Shown one piece after another: positions 53,115 through 61,571 of a DNA stretch of 64,000 nt (positions are counted from its first letter, which is position 1; every line of letters begins with the position of its first letter). Position numbers and translations under genes: made by a program. Source of the stretch: Ferruginibacter albus (GTDB taxonomy: Bacteria > Bacteroidota > Bacteroidia > Chitinophagales > Chitinophagaceae); the NCBI RefSeq assembly GCF_020042285.1, contig NZ_CP083388.1, forward strand, positions 248,001 through 312,000. Reading direction: 5' to 3'. Below the pieces are notes generated by a model. It saw nothing but the letters and a program-made list of their open reading frames with translations, had not been told where the DNA came from and made no database searches.

Positions 53115-55256
53115 GTGCCTGTTTTCAATCAATCTCGTAAAACATCTATACAGCTCATCTTCATTGCTATGTTTGTAGTTATCATAGCAAGATTGCTCAC
53201 CTTACAGGTATTCTCCAACAAGTATAAAATAATGGCTTTGGACCAGGGTATCTTTCGTAAGATCATTTATCCTGACAGAGGTATCGTGTACGACAAAAAA
53301 GGAAAGGTGATGTTGGATAATACCAGCATTTATGATCTGATGGTAGTGCCTGCAAAAATAAAAGGCGTTGATACCATGGCGCTTTGTAATATCTTAAATA
53401 TAGATACCGTTGAGTTTAAAAAACGAATGGCAGATCTCATCTTTAAGAATACAAAAATTCGCCCCTCTATTTTCGAGGCGTTGTTAAGTGAAGAATCTAA
53501 AGCCAGGTTAGATGAAGTGATGTTTAAGTTTGAGCCGGCATTCTATTTACAAGAGCGTTCTGTGCGCAACTATCCTTATGATGCCGCAGCAAACGTATTG
53601 GGTTACATCGCTGAGGTAGATACCAATTATCTCAAAAAACATAAAGATGAAGGGTACGCTGCAGGTGACTATGCAGGTATGACAGGGATTGAACATACCT
53701 ATGAAAAAGTGTTGATGGGTGAGCGAGGTATTGAATATTGGAAACGCGATAATAAAAATCGCTTAACCGAAAAATTAGAAAATGGAAAGTATGATACTGC
53801 AGCTGTAGCCGGCCAGGCAATACACACGTCTATTGATATTGAACTCCAGGAATTAGGCGAAAAACTAATGCAAAATAAATTAGGGTCTATTGTGGCTGTA
53901 GATCCTAAAACAGGCGGTATACTGGCAATGATAAGTGCCCCTACGTACCAGCCTAAATACTTAACAGGGAATCAACGTCGTAAACATTTTTCCGAGTTAT
54001 TCTTAAATCCGGCATTGCCATTATTGAACAGAACGGTAAGTGCCACCTACTCTCCGGGTTCTACTTTTAAAACCTTACAAGCTCTGATCGGTTTGCACGA
54101 AGGTGTTATTACTACTGATTTTAGAGTGACCTGTAGCGGTGCTTTTTATGGTTGCGGTTATGGAAAACCAATGAAATGCCTCGATAAAGGAACCTTTGAT
54201 CTGCGTAGCGCCATCACTATTTCTGATAATACTTATTTTGCTACTGTAATGCAACGGGTGATTGATAATTCTAAATACCCGACAATTGACAGCAGTTTGT
54301 CTAATTGGGATAGGTACATGTCTGCATTTGGATTAGGACATAAATTGGGAGTGGATGTTCCTTCTGAAAAACGTGGAAATATTCCAACACCGGAATATTT
54401 TAATAAAACATATGGTAAAGGCAGATGGAATTATTGCAATTTTCGTTCGGTAAGTATTGGTCAGGGGGAAGTAAGTGTTACTCCATTGCAGGTAGCTAAT
54501 GAAATGGCGTATATCGCCAATAAAGGATGGTATTATATTCCACATGTAGTGGATTCAATTGAAGGTGGTGACAAATTTGGTTTGATGGATTCTTATAAAA
54601 TAAAACATACACCCACAGACATTCCGGATAGTGTGTTTGAAGCCGTGCGTGATGGTATGCAAGGTGTGGTTGACAGGGGAACAGGTATCGGCGCCAAAAT
54701 AAAAGACATTGTTATTTGCGGTAAAACAGGAACAGTAGAAAACTATTATCACGGCGAAAAGCAACCCAATCATACTTTCTTTTGTGGCTTTGCTCCAAGA
54801 GAAAACCCCAAGATCGCTATTATGTGTGTAATAGAAAACAGTGGTCACTTTGGTGGAACCTATTCTGCGCCAATTGTAGGATTGATGATAGAAAAGTATT
54901 TAAAAGATTCTATTACCGATCCGGCTAGATTGAAGCAAATAGAAACATTGTCTAATTTAAACTTAATGCCTAAGCGTATTTATCTGGAAGTTCGTCGGCA
55001 GGATTCTTTGCGCCATTCAAAGGACTCAGCATATTTATTGGCAAAAGGTTATATTAAATTGATAAAAGATTCTATTGGCTTAGAAGATGATCCGACCGAT
55101 ATCGAAATTCCAAATGCCAATAAAGAAAGGACAATAGCAAAGGATAAAGAACAAAAGAATAACAACACTGATAATTCAGCAAAAGAAAAAGCGCAGGGCA
55201 TCTTACCAAATGACGATAGAGAGATAAAAAGAGATACTGCTAAAAAAGAAAATTAA
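53115..55256 (+). CDS. mrdA: Penicillin-binding protein 2 (elongasome transpeptidase)
   Basis: A 713-residue class B penicillin-binding protein: N-terminal membrane anchor (about 10-32), dimerisation/pedestal domain (about 45-220, PDRGIVYDKKGKVMLDN) and transpeptidase domain (about 250-620) with the active-site S316-x-x-K319 (SPGSTFKT), SDN in ITISDNTYFAT and the KTG motif in ICGKTGTVEN. It crosslinks peptidoglycan together with RodA during elongation. The last 100 residues form a charged, low-complexity tail rich in K, E and N. Start is GTG. The stop overlaps the rodA ATG (TAATG). Confidence 0.95.
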   Translation: MPVFNQSRKTSIQLIFIAMFVVIIARLLTLQVFSNKYKIMALDQGIFRKIIYPDRGIVYDKKGKVMLDNTSIYDLMVVPAKIKGVDTMALCNILNIDTVEFKKRMADLIFKNTKIRPSIFEALLSEESKARLDEVMFKFEPAFYLQERSVRNYPYDAAANVLGYIAEVDTNYLKKHKDEGYAAGDYAGMTGIEHTYEKVLMGERGIEYWKRDNKNRLTEKLENGKYDTAAVAGQAIHTSIDIELQELGEKLMQNKLGSIVAVDPKTGGILAMISAPTYQPKYLTGNQRRKHFSELFLNPALPLLNRTVSATYSPGSTFKTLQALIGLHEGVITTDFRVTCSGAFYGCGYGKPMKCLDKGTFDLRSAITISDNTYFATVMQRVIDNSKYPTIDSSLSNWDRYMSAFGLGHKLGVDVPSEKRGNIPTPEYFNKTYGKGRWNYCNFRSVSIGQGEVSVTPLQVANEMAYIANKGWYYIPHVVDSIEGGDKFGLMDSYKIKHTPTDIPDSVFEAVRDGMQGVVDRGTGIGAKIKDIVICGKTGTVENYYHGEKQPNHTFFCGFAPRENPKIAIMCVIENSGHFGGTYSAPIVGLMIEKYLKDSITDPARLKQIETLSNLNLMPKRIYLEVRRQDSLRHSKDSAYLLAKGYIKLIKDSIGLEDDPTDIEIPNANKERTIAKDKEQKNNNTDNSAKEKAQGILPNDDREIKRDTAKKEN

Positions 55257-56605
55257 TGTACCAGAAAAACCCGTCAATAGCAAAAGGGGCAGATTGGATC
55301 ATGATAGTGCTGTACATACTAATGGTAAGTATAGGATTGCTTTGCATTTTTTCGGTTGAATATAAAACAGGCGATAGTGTTATTCAATCGTTTATAGGGT
55401 TCAAAAAAAATTATAGCAAACAGCTTTTTTATTTTGGCGCTTGTGGCTTACTGGCAATTTTTATTTTACTGACAGATAGTAAGTTATTTACTGCAATGGC
55501 TAATCTTTCTTACCTGGCGGGTATTTTATTGATACTGGCAACGTTTGTGGTAGGTAAGGAAATTAAAGGCTCTAAAAGTTGGATACCATTAGGTTTTATG
55601 AACCTGCAGCCGGTAGAATTGTGTAAGATCTTTGTATCGTTGGCATTAGCAAAATATTTAAGTCAACAGGAAGTTGATTTTAGCAAACAGCGATCGCAAT
55701 TGATTGCAGCAGCCATTGTATTTTCTCCGGCCGTGTTTTCTATAATGCAGGGAGAGACCGGACTGGCATTGGTTTATTTTGCTTTTTTAATTCCTATGTA
55801 TCGTGAAGGATTGCCACCCGGCTATATGATCGTAGGTGCGGCAATGGGAGTTCTGTTAGTGGTATCATTATTATTTTCTGCAAAAACATTGATCATCGCA
55901 TTCTCTATTGTAGCTGTTCTGCTCATTGCTTTAATGCGACGTACCATTTTTAAGAGAAATCGCCAATTGCTTATACTAATAACTATTATCTGGCTGTTCT
56001 GCAGCTTATTTGTTGGGGTAGCAGTACCATTTGTTTTTAAACATGTTTTAAAAGGTTACCAGGCAGATAGAATATTCAGCATGGTGGGCGTAGATAATCC
56101 ATTTGCAGATAAATCAGCAGCACTGGATGAAGTTGAATTAAAAAAGAAAGAAAGAAAAAAACAACAGCAGGCGTATAATGTAAAACAATCCAAAATAGCT
56201 ATTGGATCGGGTGGTTTTTGGGGACGAGGCTTTTTGCAGGGAACACAAACGCAGGGCGACTTTGTGCCGGAACAACACACCGATTTTATCTTTACTTCTG
56301 TTGGTGAAAATTTTGGTTTTGTCGGTAGTGCTTTATTAATGTTGCTTTATCTAGGCTTATTATTCCGGATCGTTTTTATTGCGGAGCGGCAACGAAGTAC
56401 TTTCTCAAGAGTGTATGCGTATAGTGTTGCCGGTATTATTTTCTTTCACGTATCTGTAAATATTTGCGTTACTATCGGGTTAGCTCCTGTGATTGGTATA
56501 ACATTGCCTTTAATAAGTTATGGCGGCTCATCGCTGCTTACATTTACCATTTTACTTTTTATCTTGATCAAACTGGATGCCGACAGGCAAATGGTATTAA
56601 GATAA
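55256..56605 (+). CDS. rodA: Rod-shape-determining glycosyltransferase RodA
   Basis: A 449-residue SEDS-family peptidoglycan polymerase with about ten membrane helices. Motifs include GSKSWIPLGFMNLQPVELCKI in the first half and the C-terminal FLQGTQTQGDFVPEQHTDFIFTSVGENFGFVGS and GITLPLISYGGSSLLT. An inserted, lysine-rich loop (about 285-305) precedes the second half. It polymerises glycan strands with PBP2; it overlaps mrdA by one base. Confidence 0.95.
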   Translation: MYQKNPSIAKGADWIMIVLYILMVSIGLLCIFSVEYKTGDSVIQSFIGFKKNYSKQLFYFGACGLLAIFILLTDSKLFTAMANLSYLAGILLILATFVVGKEIKGSKSWIPLGFMNLQPVELCKIFVSLALAKYLSQQEVDFSKQRSQLIAAAIVFSPAVFSIMQGETGLALVYFAFLIPMYREGLPPGYMIVGAAMGVLLVVSLLFSAKTLIIAFSIVAVLLIALMRRTIFKRNRQLLILITIIWLFCSLFVGVAVPFVFKHVLKGYQADRIFSMVGVDNPFADKSAALDEVELKKKERKKQQQAYNVKQSKIAIGSGGFWGRGFLQGTQTQGDFVPEQHTDFIFTSVGENFGFVGSALLMLLYLGLLFRIVFIAERQRSTFSRVYAYSVAGIIFFHVSVNICVTIGLAPVIGITLPLISYGGSSLLTFTILLFILIKLDADRQMVLR

Positions 56606-56626
56606 TTGTCTCAATTAGACTTTGAT

Positions 56627-57370
56627 ATGAAGATATTTCCATTAGGTGAAGGCGCATTTACGGTTGATAAAACAAAACAGTTTATTCCTTTTGAATTAAA
56701 TAAAGATGATCTGCAACAGCGGCCAACAGGAAGCCTGTTGGTAGAAATTCAGCCATTCGCTATTATTACGTCAAAAGATATTTTATTAATAGATACAGGG
56801 CTTGGGTTTAATAATAAGAACGGCGTATTGCAAATTCATCAAAACTTATTGGATAATGGGATTAATCCTGCAGATGTAACAAAAGTATTGATGTCGCATT
56901 TGCATAAGGATCATGCAGGCGGCATAAGTAAAGAAGATGAAATTTTACATCAACGTTTTTACAGTTTTCCCAATGCCAAATATTATCTGAATAAAGATGA
57001 ACTGGAGTATGCCTTATCAAAGGGAAGTCCATCTTATATAACAAAAGATTTTGCGATGTTGAAAGATTCAGATCATGTGGTGCTAACGCAGGGTAATGGA
57101 ATTATTGATGATTATATAAAATATGAAGTTACCGGTGCACACTCTCCATTTCACCAGGTGTTTTGGATAGAAGAAAATGGTGAGATAATATTTTTTGGCG
57201 GAGATGATGCGCCTCAACTACAGCAGATGAAAAGCAAGTTTATTGCAAAGTATGATTATGATGGAAAGAAATGCATGGAGCTTCGGCAGCAATGGTGGCA
57301 AAAGGGACAACAGGAAAAATGGACATTTCTTTTTTACCACGATATAAAATCCCCGGTGTTTAAATTTTAG
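56627..57370 (+). CDS. MBL-fold metallo-hydrolase
   Basis: A 247-residue protein of the metallo-beta-lactamase fold. The metal motif HLHKDH lies at residues 91-96 (H91, H93, D95, H96), with D57 in LLIDTGLGFNN before it, and later H and D ligands in TGAHSPFHQVFWIEENGEIIFFGGDDAP. It resembles the general lactonase/hydrolase branch; the substrate cannot be named. The ATG at 56627 is preferred over the TTG at 56606, which directly follows rodA. It may be cotranscribed with the rod operon. Confidence 0.8.
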   Translation: MKIFPLGEGAFTVDKTKQFIPFELNKDDLQQRPTGSLLVEIQPFAIITSKDILLIDTGLGFNNKNGVLQIHQNLLDNGINPADVTKVLMSHLHKDHAGGISKEDEILHQRFYSFPNAKYYLNKDELEYALSKGSPSYITKDFAMLKDSDHVVLTQGNGIIDDYIKYEVTGAHSPFHQVFWIEENGEIIFFGGDDAPQLQQMKSKFIAKYDYDGKKCMELRQQWWQKGQQEKWTFLFYHDIKSPVFKF

Positions 57371-57375
57371 GATAA

Positions 57376-57405
57376 AAAAAAGGCCTGCTCTAAACAGAGC
57401 TGGCC
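57376..57405 (-). terminator. Intrinsic terminator of the sigma-factor unit
   Basis: GGCCTGCTCT and AGAGCTGGCC form a 10-base stem with one mismatch and an AAAC loop (57382-57405). Read on the minus strand it is followed by seven T. It also could stop the convergent plus-strand transcript. Confidence 0.7.
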
Positions 57406-57488
57406 GTTGCTAACCTATGAAAAACACCTACTACAAATCTATATCAAAAAACATAGATTCCAAATAAAAAGTTAAAATTTTTTGAGGA

Positions 57489-57914
57489 TTAGCTACGGCG
57501 CAGGCTTTGGCGAAGGAAATGCTGATTACCGTCAGCTTTACGATTCCGTAATTGCTTGATTAACAGTTCCCGGAAACGATTTTCGGCATCAAATAATTTA
57601 TTGGTCCTATCAGCACCAATAATAGCAATAAAGCGTTCTTTATAGCTTTTTCTTACGTTCAAGATCTTTTCATCACGCCCAATTACGTCAGGATTATCGT
57701 GATAGCTTTTATAAATCGCTTTTGTTTCTTGTGAGTATTGGTTGTAAACCGGCCAGAATTTTTCAGCTTCCTGTGGAGTAAGATTCAACTCTTTACTAAT
57801 AAACGCAACCTTTAACGCTTCAATATTCTGCTGCCTGTTTCCGGGTTGCCCGTTTTGCGCTTTTACAAAGCTGATTACGAATAAAAAAGATATTAGTAAA
57901 TAGATTTTCTTCAT
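57489..57914 (-). CDS. Exported Spy/CpxP-like small protein
   Basis: A 141-residue exported protein with a signal peptide (MKKIYLLISFLFVISFVKAQ) and a helical, charged mature part. The segment ISKELNLTPQEAEKFWPVYNQY resembles the LTxxQ helices of the Spy/CpxP periplasmic stress family, and such genes are common at the end of ECF sigma operons in Bacteroidota. It lies ten bases after the putative anti-sigma gene. A role in sensing or buffering misfolded protein is inference. Confidence 0.65.
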   Translation of the reverse strand: MKKIYLLISFLFVISFVKAQNGQPGNRQQNIEALKVAFISKELNLTPQEAEKFWPVYNQYSQETKAIYKSYHDNPDVIGRDEKILNVRKSYKERFIAIIGADRTNKLFDAENRFRELLIKQLRNRKADGNQHFLRQSLRRS

Positions 57915-57923
57915 GCTTCCGGC

Positions 57924-58685
57924 TTAATTATTAGTTTGGTTGATAGTGGTTTTCTCTAAAAAATTATCCAGCGTTTTATCGTCTATAAAATAATCATCTG
58001 CATTTGGCAATGCATTTTCATCAATGCTTGACGATATAGCTGCCATATCATCATCGTTGCCATATTTTTCCAGGTAATTCGTAATGGCATCTGCCGGCAA
58101 GTTATTCAGCGCATCATCAAATTGCTGCTGGTTCATTTTAATGCCTGTTTCCACCGTTGGATCTAATGATGCCAATTGTACGCCTGTATGGTTACTGCCT
58201 GTAAATTTATAAACTCCCACCGCAAGTGCACCGGTTATTACTGCAGCCGCAGCGTATCTTATAAAAGAATTACGCTTGTGCATTGAAATAACTTTGGCAG
58301 GCTGTGGTTTTGTTTTGGCAAGAACGATATCTGGTAAAGATTGAAAATAGTTGGCAGGAACCCGGAATACCTGTTCTCCTTTAATGCTATGTAATAGAGG
58401 CGATAAGCTTTTTATTTCTTCATCACTGCTTTCATTTTGCTGTTTTATTCTATTGAGGATCTGGTTGGACAGATCATCGAAGTAACCTTCCGGAACAGCA
58501 GCTTTCATTTCTTTAGAGATATTGTCTACACAAGTGTTGTTATTGTCAGTTACACAAGCCAATAAGGTTTCTGGAAGTACAGAAAAATAATCATCCGGCA
58601 CGGTAAAAACATTTGTTTTTTCCATGTCGGCTATAAAAGGACTTAGTTCTTTTAATTCACTCCTTATGTCATCATTCAAATTCAT
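57924..58685 (-). CDS. Putative membrane anti-sigma factor
   Basis: A 253-residue protein with one membrane helix (about 143-160, FIRYAAAAVITGALAVGVYKF). The N-terminal cytoplasmic part contains three copies of a motif of the form VPxxYFxxL: VFTVPDDYFSVLPETLLA, AAVPEGYFDDLSNQILNRI and VFRVPANYFQSLPDIVLA. The end is acidic (DDYFIDDKTLDNFLE). It lies 31 bases after the ECF sigma gene, the usual place for its anti-sigma factor. No ZAS (zinc anti-sigma) motif is seen, so the mode of inhibition is unclear. Confidence 0.65.
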   Translation of the reverse strand: MNLNDDIRSELKELSPFIADMEKTNVFTVPDDYFSVLPETLLACVTDNNNTCVDNISKEMKAAVPEGYFDDLSNQILNRIKQQNESSDEEIKSLSPLLHSIKGEQVFRVPANYFQSLPDIVLAKTKPQPAKVISMHKRNSFIRYAAAAVITGALAVGVYKFTGSNHTGVQLASLDPTVETGIKMNQQQFDDALNNLPADAITNYLEKYGNDDDMAAISSSIDENALPNADDYFIDDKTLDNFLEKTTINQTNN

Positions 58686-58716
58686 TTTCTGTAAGACGTT
58701 GACACATGCACCAAGT

Positions 58717-59274
58717 TTAATTACTGTTTAGTATAAAATTCTCTATCTTTTTTACTGCGTGATGATAGCTTGCTTTAAGTGCGCCCTCACTGGTTTCCAG
58801 CACACGGCTCATTTCTTCGTAAGGCATTTCATCATAATACCTGAGATTGAAAACGATTCGTTGTTTTTCAGGCAGTTGCTGAATAGCCAGTTGCAGCTTC
58901 CATTCCAGCTTATTAGCATCAAAATTTTTATCTGCTTTTAACTGGTTGCTTAATCCGTTTTCTACGTCGCTTAGCGAAATAGCGCTTTTTCTTTTTTTCT
59001 GCTCTAAAAAAGTAAGGCTTTCATTGGTAGCTATACGGTACAGCCACGTGTATAATTGACTGTCCTCTCTAAAATTATCCAATCCCTTCCACACTTTAAT
59101 AAACATATTCTGCAGTACGTCGTTCGCATCTTCATGCTCTACCACCATTCTGCGGATATGCCAGTATAAACGTTCCTGGTATTTTTTTATAATACCCGTA
59201 TACCCTCTTTCCCTGGTGGCAGGGTCTTTAAATTGGAGCAATAGTTCCTGATCGCTAAGATGTGTTACTGCCAT
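58717..59274 (-). CDS. ECF-type RNA polymerase sigma factor
   Basis: A 185-residue sigma factor of the extracytoplasmic function group. Region 2 lies at about 20-90 (YQERLYWHIRRMVVEHEDANDVLQNMFIKVWKGLDNFREDS, then LYTWLYRIATNE) and region 4 at about 120-180 (LPEKQRIVFNLRYYDEMPYEEMSRVLETSEGALKASYHHAVKKIE), including its helix-turn-helix. The ATG at 59274 is used instead of the open frame to 59313, whose extra residues are hydrophobic. It heads the sigma/anti-sigma/Spy-like unit. Confidence 0.9.
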   Translation of the reverse strand: MAVTHLSDQELLLQFKDPATRERGYTGIIKKYQERLYWHIRRMVVEHEDANDVLQNMFIKVWKGLDNFREDSQLYTWLYRIATNESLTFLEQKKRKSAISLSDVENGLSNQLKADKNFDANKLEWKLQLAIQQLPEKQRIVFNLRYYDEMPYEEMSRVLETSEGALKASYHHAVKKIENFILNSN

Positions 59275-59350
59275 ATATCTAAAGCATAAAAATACAATAA
59301 GAAAGCCAATCAAACGATTGGCTTTAAATATTTTAAAAATACCGGTTTAA

Positions 59351-60310
59351 TTATTTTGATTTTCTTGCAATTGCTTTTTCAGCAGCAGCCACAATATGGT
59401 TTTCATCTAAACCATATTTAGTAAGCAATTCTGTAGGTTTACCACTTTCGCCAAATGTATCGTTAGTGCCTACATATTCAATAGGTATAGGTAAATTTTT
59501 AGTTGCTACCTGCGAAATGCTGTCACCTAAACCGCCAATGATGTTATGTTCTTCGCAAGTAACGGCGCATTTGGTTTTGGTAATAGATGCTAATACAGCT
59601 TCTGTATCCAGTGGTTTGATCGTATGAATATTGATCACTTCTACACTGATTCCTTTTGCTTCTAAAATTTTTCCGGCTTCGATCGCTTTCCATACTAAAT
59701 GACCGCAGGCAAAAATGCTTACATCTTTACCATCAGAAAACTTTTGTGCTTTACCAATTACAAAATCTTCTTCTTTTGTAAATATTGGCCAAACAGGACG
59801 ACCAAAACGTAAATAGACCGGACCCTCATATTCAGCGATTGCAATAGTAGCCGCTTTTGTTTGATTATAATCGGCAGGAACAATAACTGTCATTCCCGGT
59901 AGCATCTTCATTAAGCCAATATCTTCCAATATTTGGTGTGTAGCACCATCTTCTCCTAATGTTAACCCTGCATGCGATGCACAGATCTTTACGTTTTTTC
60001 TACTGTACGCAACAGATTGACGGATCTGATCGTAAACACGCCCGGTTGAAAAGTTTGCAAAAGTAGTTGTATAGGGAATTTTACCGCCGATAGTTAATCC
60101 GGCTGCAATACCTATCATGTTTGCTTCTGCAATACCGCACTGGATATATCTTTCAGGAAATTGTTTTATAAAATCATTTAATTTTAATGAACCCGCTAAG
60201 TCGGCGGTTAATGCTACAACATTTTCATTTTTTTTGGCTGCTTCTACAATGCCATCACCAAAACCACTGCGGGTATCTTTATTACCTGTTACCTGGATAT
60301 CATTCAACAT
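59351..60310 (-). CDS. Transketolase C-terminal subunit
   Basis: A 319-residue protein that matches the C-terminal half of transketolase: pyrimidine-binding domain (about 10-175, with VVALTADLAGSLKLNDF and CGIAEANMIGIAAGL, where the glutamate of GIAEANM activates thiamine diphosphate) and the C-terminal domain (about 190-315, VTCEEHNIIGGLGDS). The phosphate-binding half (about 280 residues) usually lies just upstream as a separate gene; here the gene upstream is galE, so the partner is elsewhere. With its partner it would transfer two-carbon units in the pentose phosphate pathway. Confidence 0.88.
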   Translation of the reverse strand: MLNDIQVTGNKDTRSGFGDGIVEAAKKNENVVALTADLAGSLKLNDFIKQFPERYIQCGIAEANMIGIAAGLTIGGKIPYTTTFANFSTGRVYDQIRQSVAYSRKNVKICASHAGLTLGEDGATHQILEDIGLMKMLPGMTVIVPADYNQTKAATIAIAEYEGPVYLRFGRPVWPIFTKEEDFVIGKAQKFSDGKDVSIFACGHLVWKAIEAGKILEAKGISVEVINIHTIKPLDTEAVLASITKTKCAVTCEEHNIIGGLGDSISQVATKNLPIPIEYVGTNDTFGESGKPTELLTKYGLDENHIVAAAEKAIARKSK

Positions 60311-60368
60311 AAAAAATCGTATTTATAAAGGGAGCGCAAGATAATTGAATTTTTGCAAAGAAGGATTG

Positions 60369-60432
60369 TCAATAGTGAATAGGCAATGATGAAAATGTGT
60401 TAAAGAATGAGCGGGCGAAATTTCACTATTGA
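60369..60432 (-). repeat. Inverted repeat between galE and the transketolase gene
   Basis: TCAATAGTGAA (60369-60379) and TTCACTATTGA (60422-60432) are perfect 11-base inverted repeats with a 42-base loop. They are built from GTGAAT/GTCAAT words as at 20288-20371. It lies 15 bases after the galE stop and may slow or end its transcription. Confidence 0.5.
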
Positions 60433-60447
60433 AAATTCACCATTCAT

Positions 60448-61503
60448 TTAATTCAGCACAGCGTTTTTACCGCCAAAAAAGTTTTCATCGTTTTTAATTT
60501 TTTGCTCCCATTTCCAGGCAGTTGCCATCATTTGGTCAATATCGTATTGAGGCGTCCAGTTGAGTTCATTTTTTGCCTTATCGTTATTTGCATAAATAGC
60601 AATAACATCTCCATTGCGACGAGGACCTAATGTATAATTTAATTTAACGCCTGATACTTTTTCAAATGCGGCGATAACTTCCAGTACAGTGTAGCCATTA
60701 CCTGTACCTAAATTAAACACATCGCAATTGGTTTTATTTTTATTTTCTATAAGATAATGTAACGCCAATGTATGCGCATGGGCAATATCGCATACATGAA
60801 TATAATCGCGTACACAGCTTCCATCACGTGTTGGATAATCGGTTCCATAAACATGCATTACGGGAATTTTACCGATAGCAGTTTGGGTAATAGCCGGTAC
60901 TAAATTAGCCGGTTTTCCCAACGGAATTTCACCAATATTTGTTGATGGATGAGCGCCAACAGGATTGAAATATCTAAGCAAAATAGCCTTGTTATTTCCG
61001 TTTTTAACGGTTTCGGAAACTACAATTTCACCCATTTGTTTAGTATGTCCATATGGTGATTCGGCAGGACGTAAAGGAAATGATTCTGTTACAGGAATTG
61101 AATCGGGGTTGCCATAAACAGTGCAGGAAGAAGAAAACACAAAGTTTGAAATATTGAACTCCTGCATACATTTTAAAATGTTTACCAATGAAGTCATATT
61201 GTTATCAAAATACATCAATGGATTTTCAACCGATTCACCAACAGCTTTGTATGCTGCAAAATGAATGATCCCTTTTATATCTTTATTCTCTTCAAATACT
61301 GCACGGGTATCATCAAAATTGCACAGATCAATTCTGTAGTTTTTTATTTTCTTACCTGTAATTTTTTCTGCCCCCTCTAAAATGAAAGCATTGCTTCTTG
61401 AGTTGTTGTCTATCGAAATAACATCATAACCATTTTGTATCAGATCAACAATAGTGTGAACACCAATATAACCACATCCACCTGTGACAAGAATTTTTTT
61501 CAT
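60448..61503 (-). CDS. galE: UDP-glucose 4-epimerase
   Basis: A 351-residue extended short-chain dehydrogenase that interconverts UDP-glucose and UDP-galactose. The NAD-binding loop GGCGYIG lies at residues 8-14, the catalytic serine at S125/S126 in FVFSSSCTVYG, and Y151-x-x-x-K155 in SPYGHTKQMGE. NPVGAHPSTNIGE and DYPTRDGSCVRDYIHVCD are family landmarks. The length is normal. It could feed cell-surface polysaccharide synthesis. It is followed by an inverted repeat before the transketolase gene. Confidence 0.94.
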   Translation of the reverse strand: MKKILVTGGCGYIGVHTIVDLIQNGYDVISIDNNSRSNAFILEGAEKITGKKIKNYRIDLCNFDDTRAVFEENKDIKGIIHFAAYKAVGESVENPLMYFDNNMTSLVNILKCMQEFNISNFVFSSSCTVYGNPDSIPVTESFPLRPAESPYGHTKQMGEIVVSETVKNGNNKAILLRYFNPVGAHPSTNIGEIPLGKPANLVPAITQTAIGKIPVMHVYGTDYPTRDGSCVRDYIHVCDIAHAHTLALHYLIENKNKTNCDVFNLGTGNGYTVLEVIAAFEKVSGVKLNYTLGPRRNGDVIAIYANNDKAKNELNWTPQYDIDQMMATAWKWEQKIKNDENFFGGKNAVLN

Positions 61504-61571
61504 GTTGCAAAGAAAAAGAAAATCGCTTACTGAGAATAAGCTATGAAGAAATTTTTATATAAAATATTATG

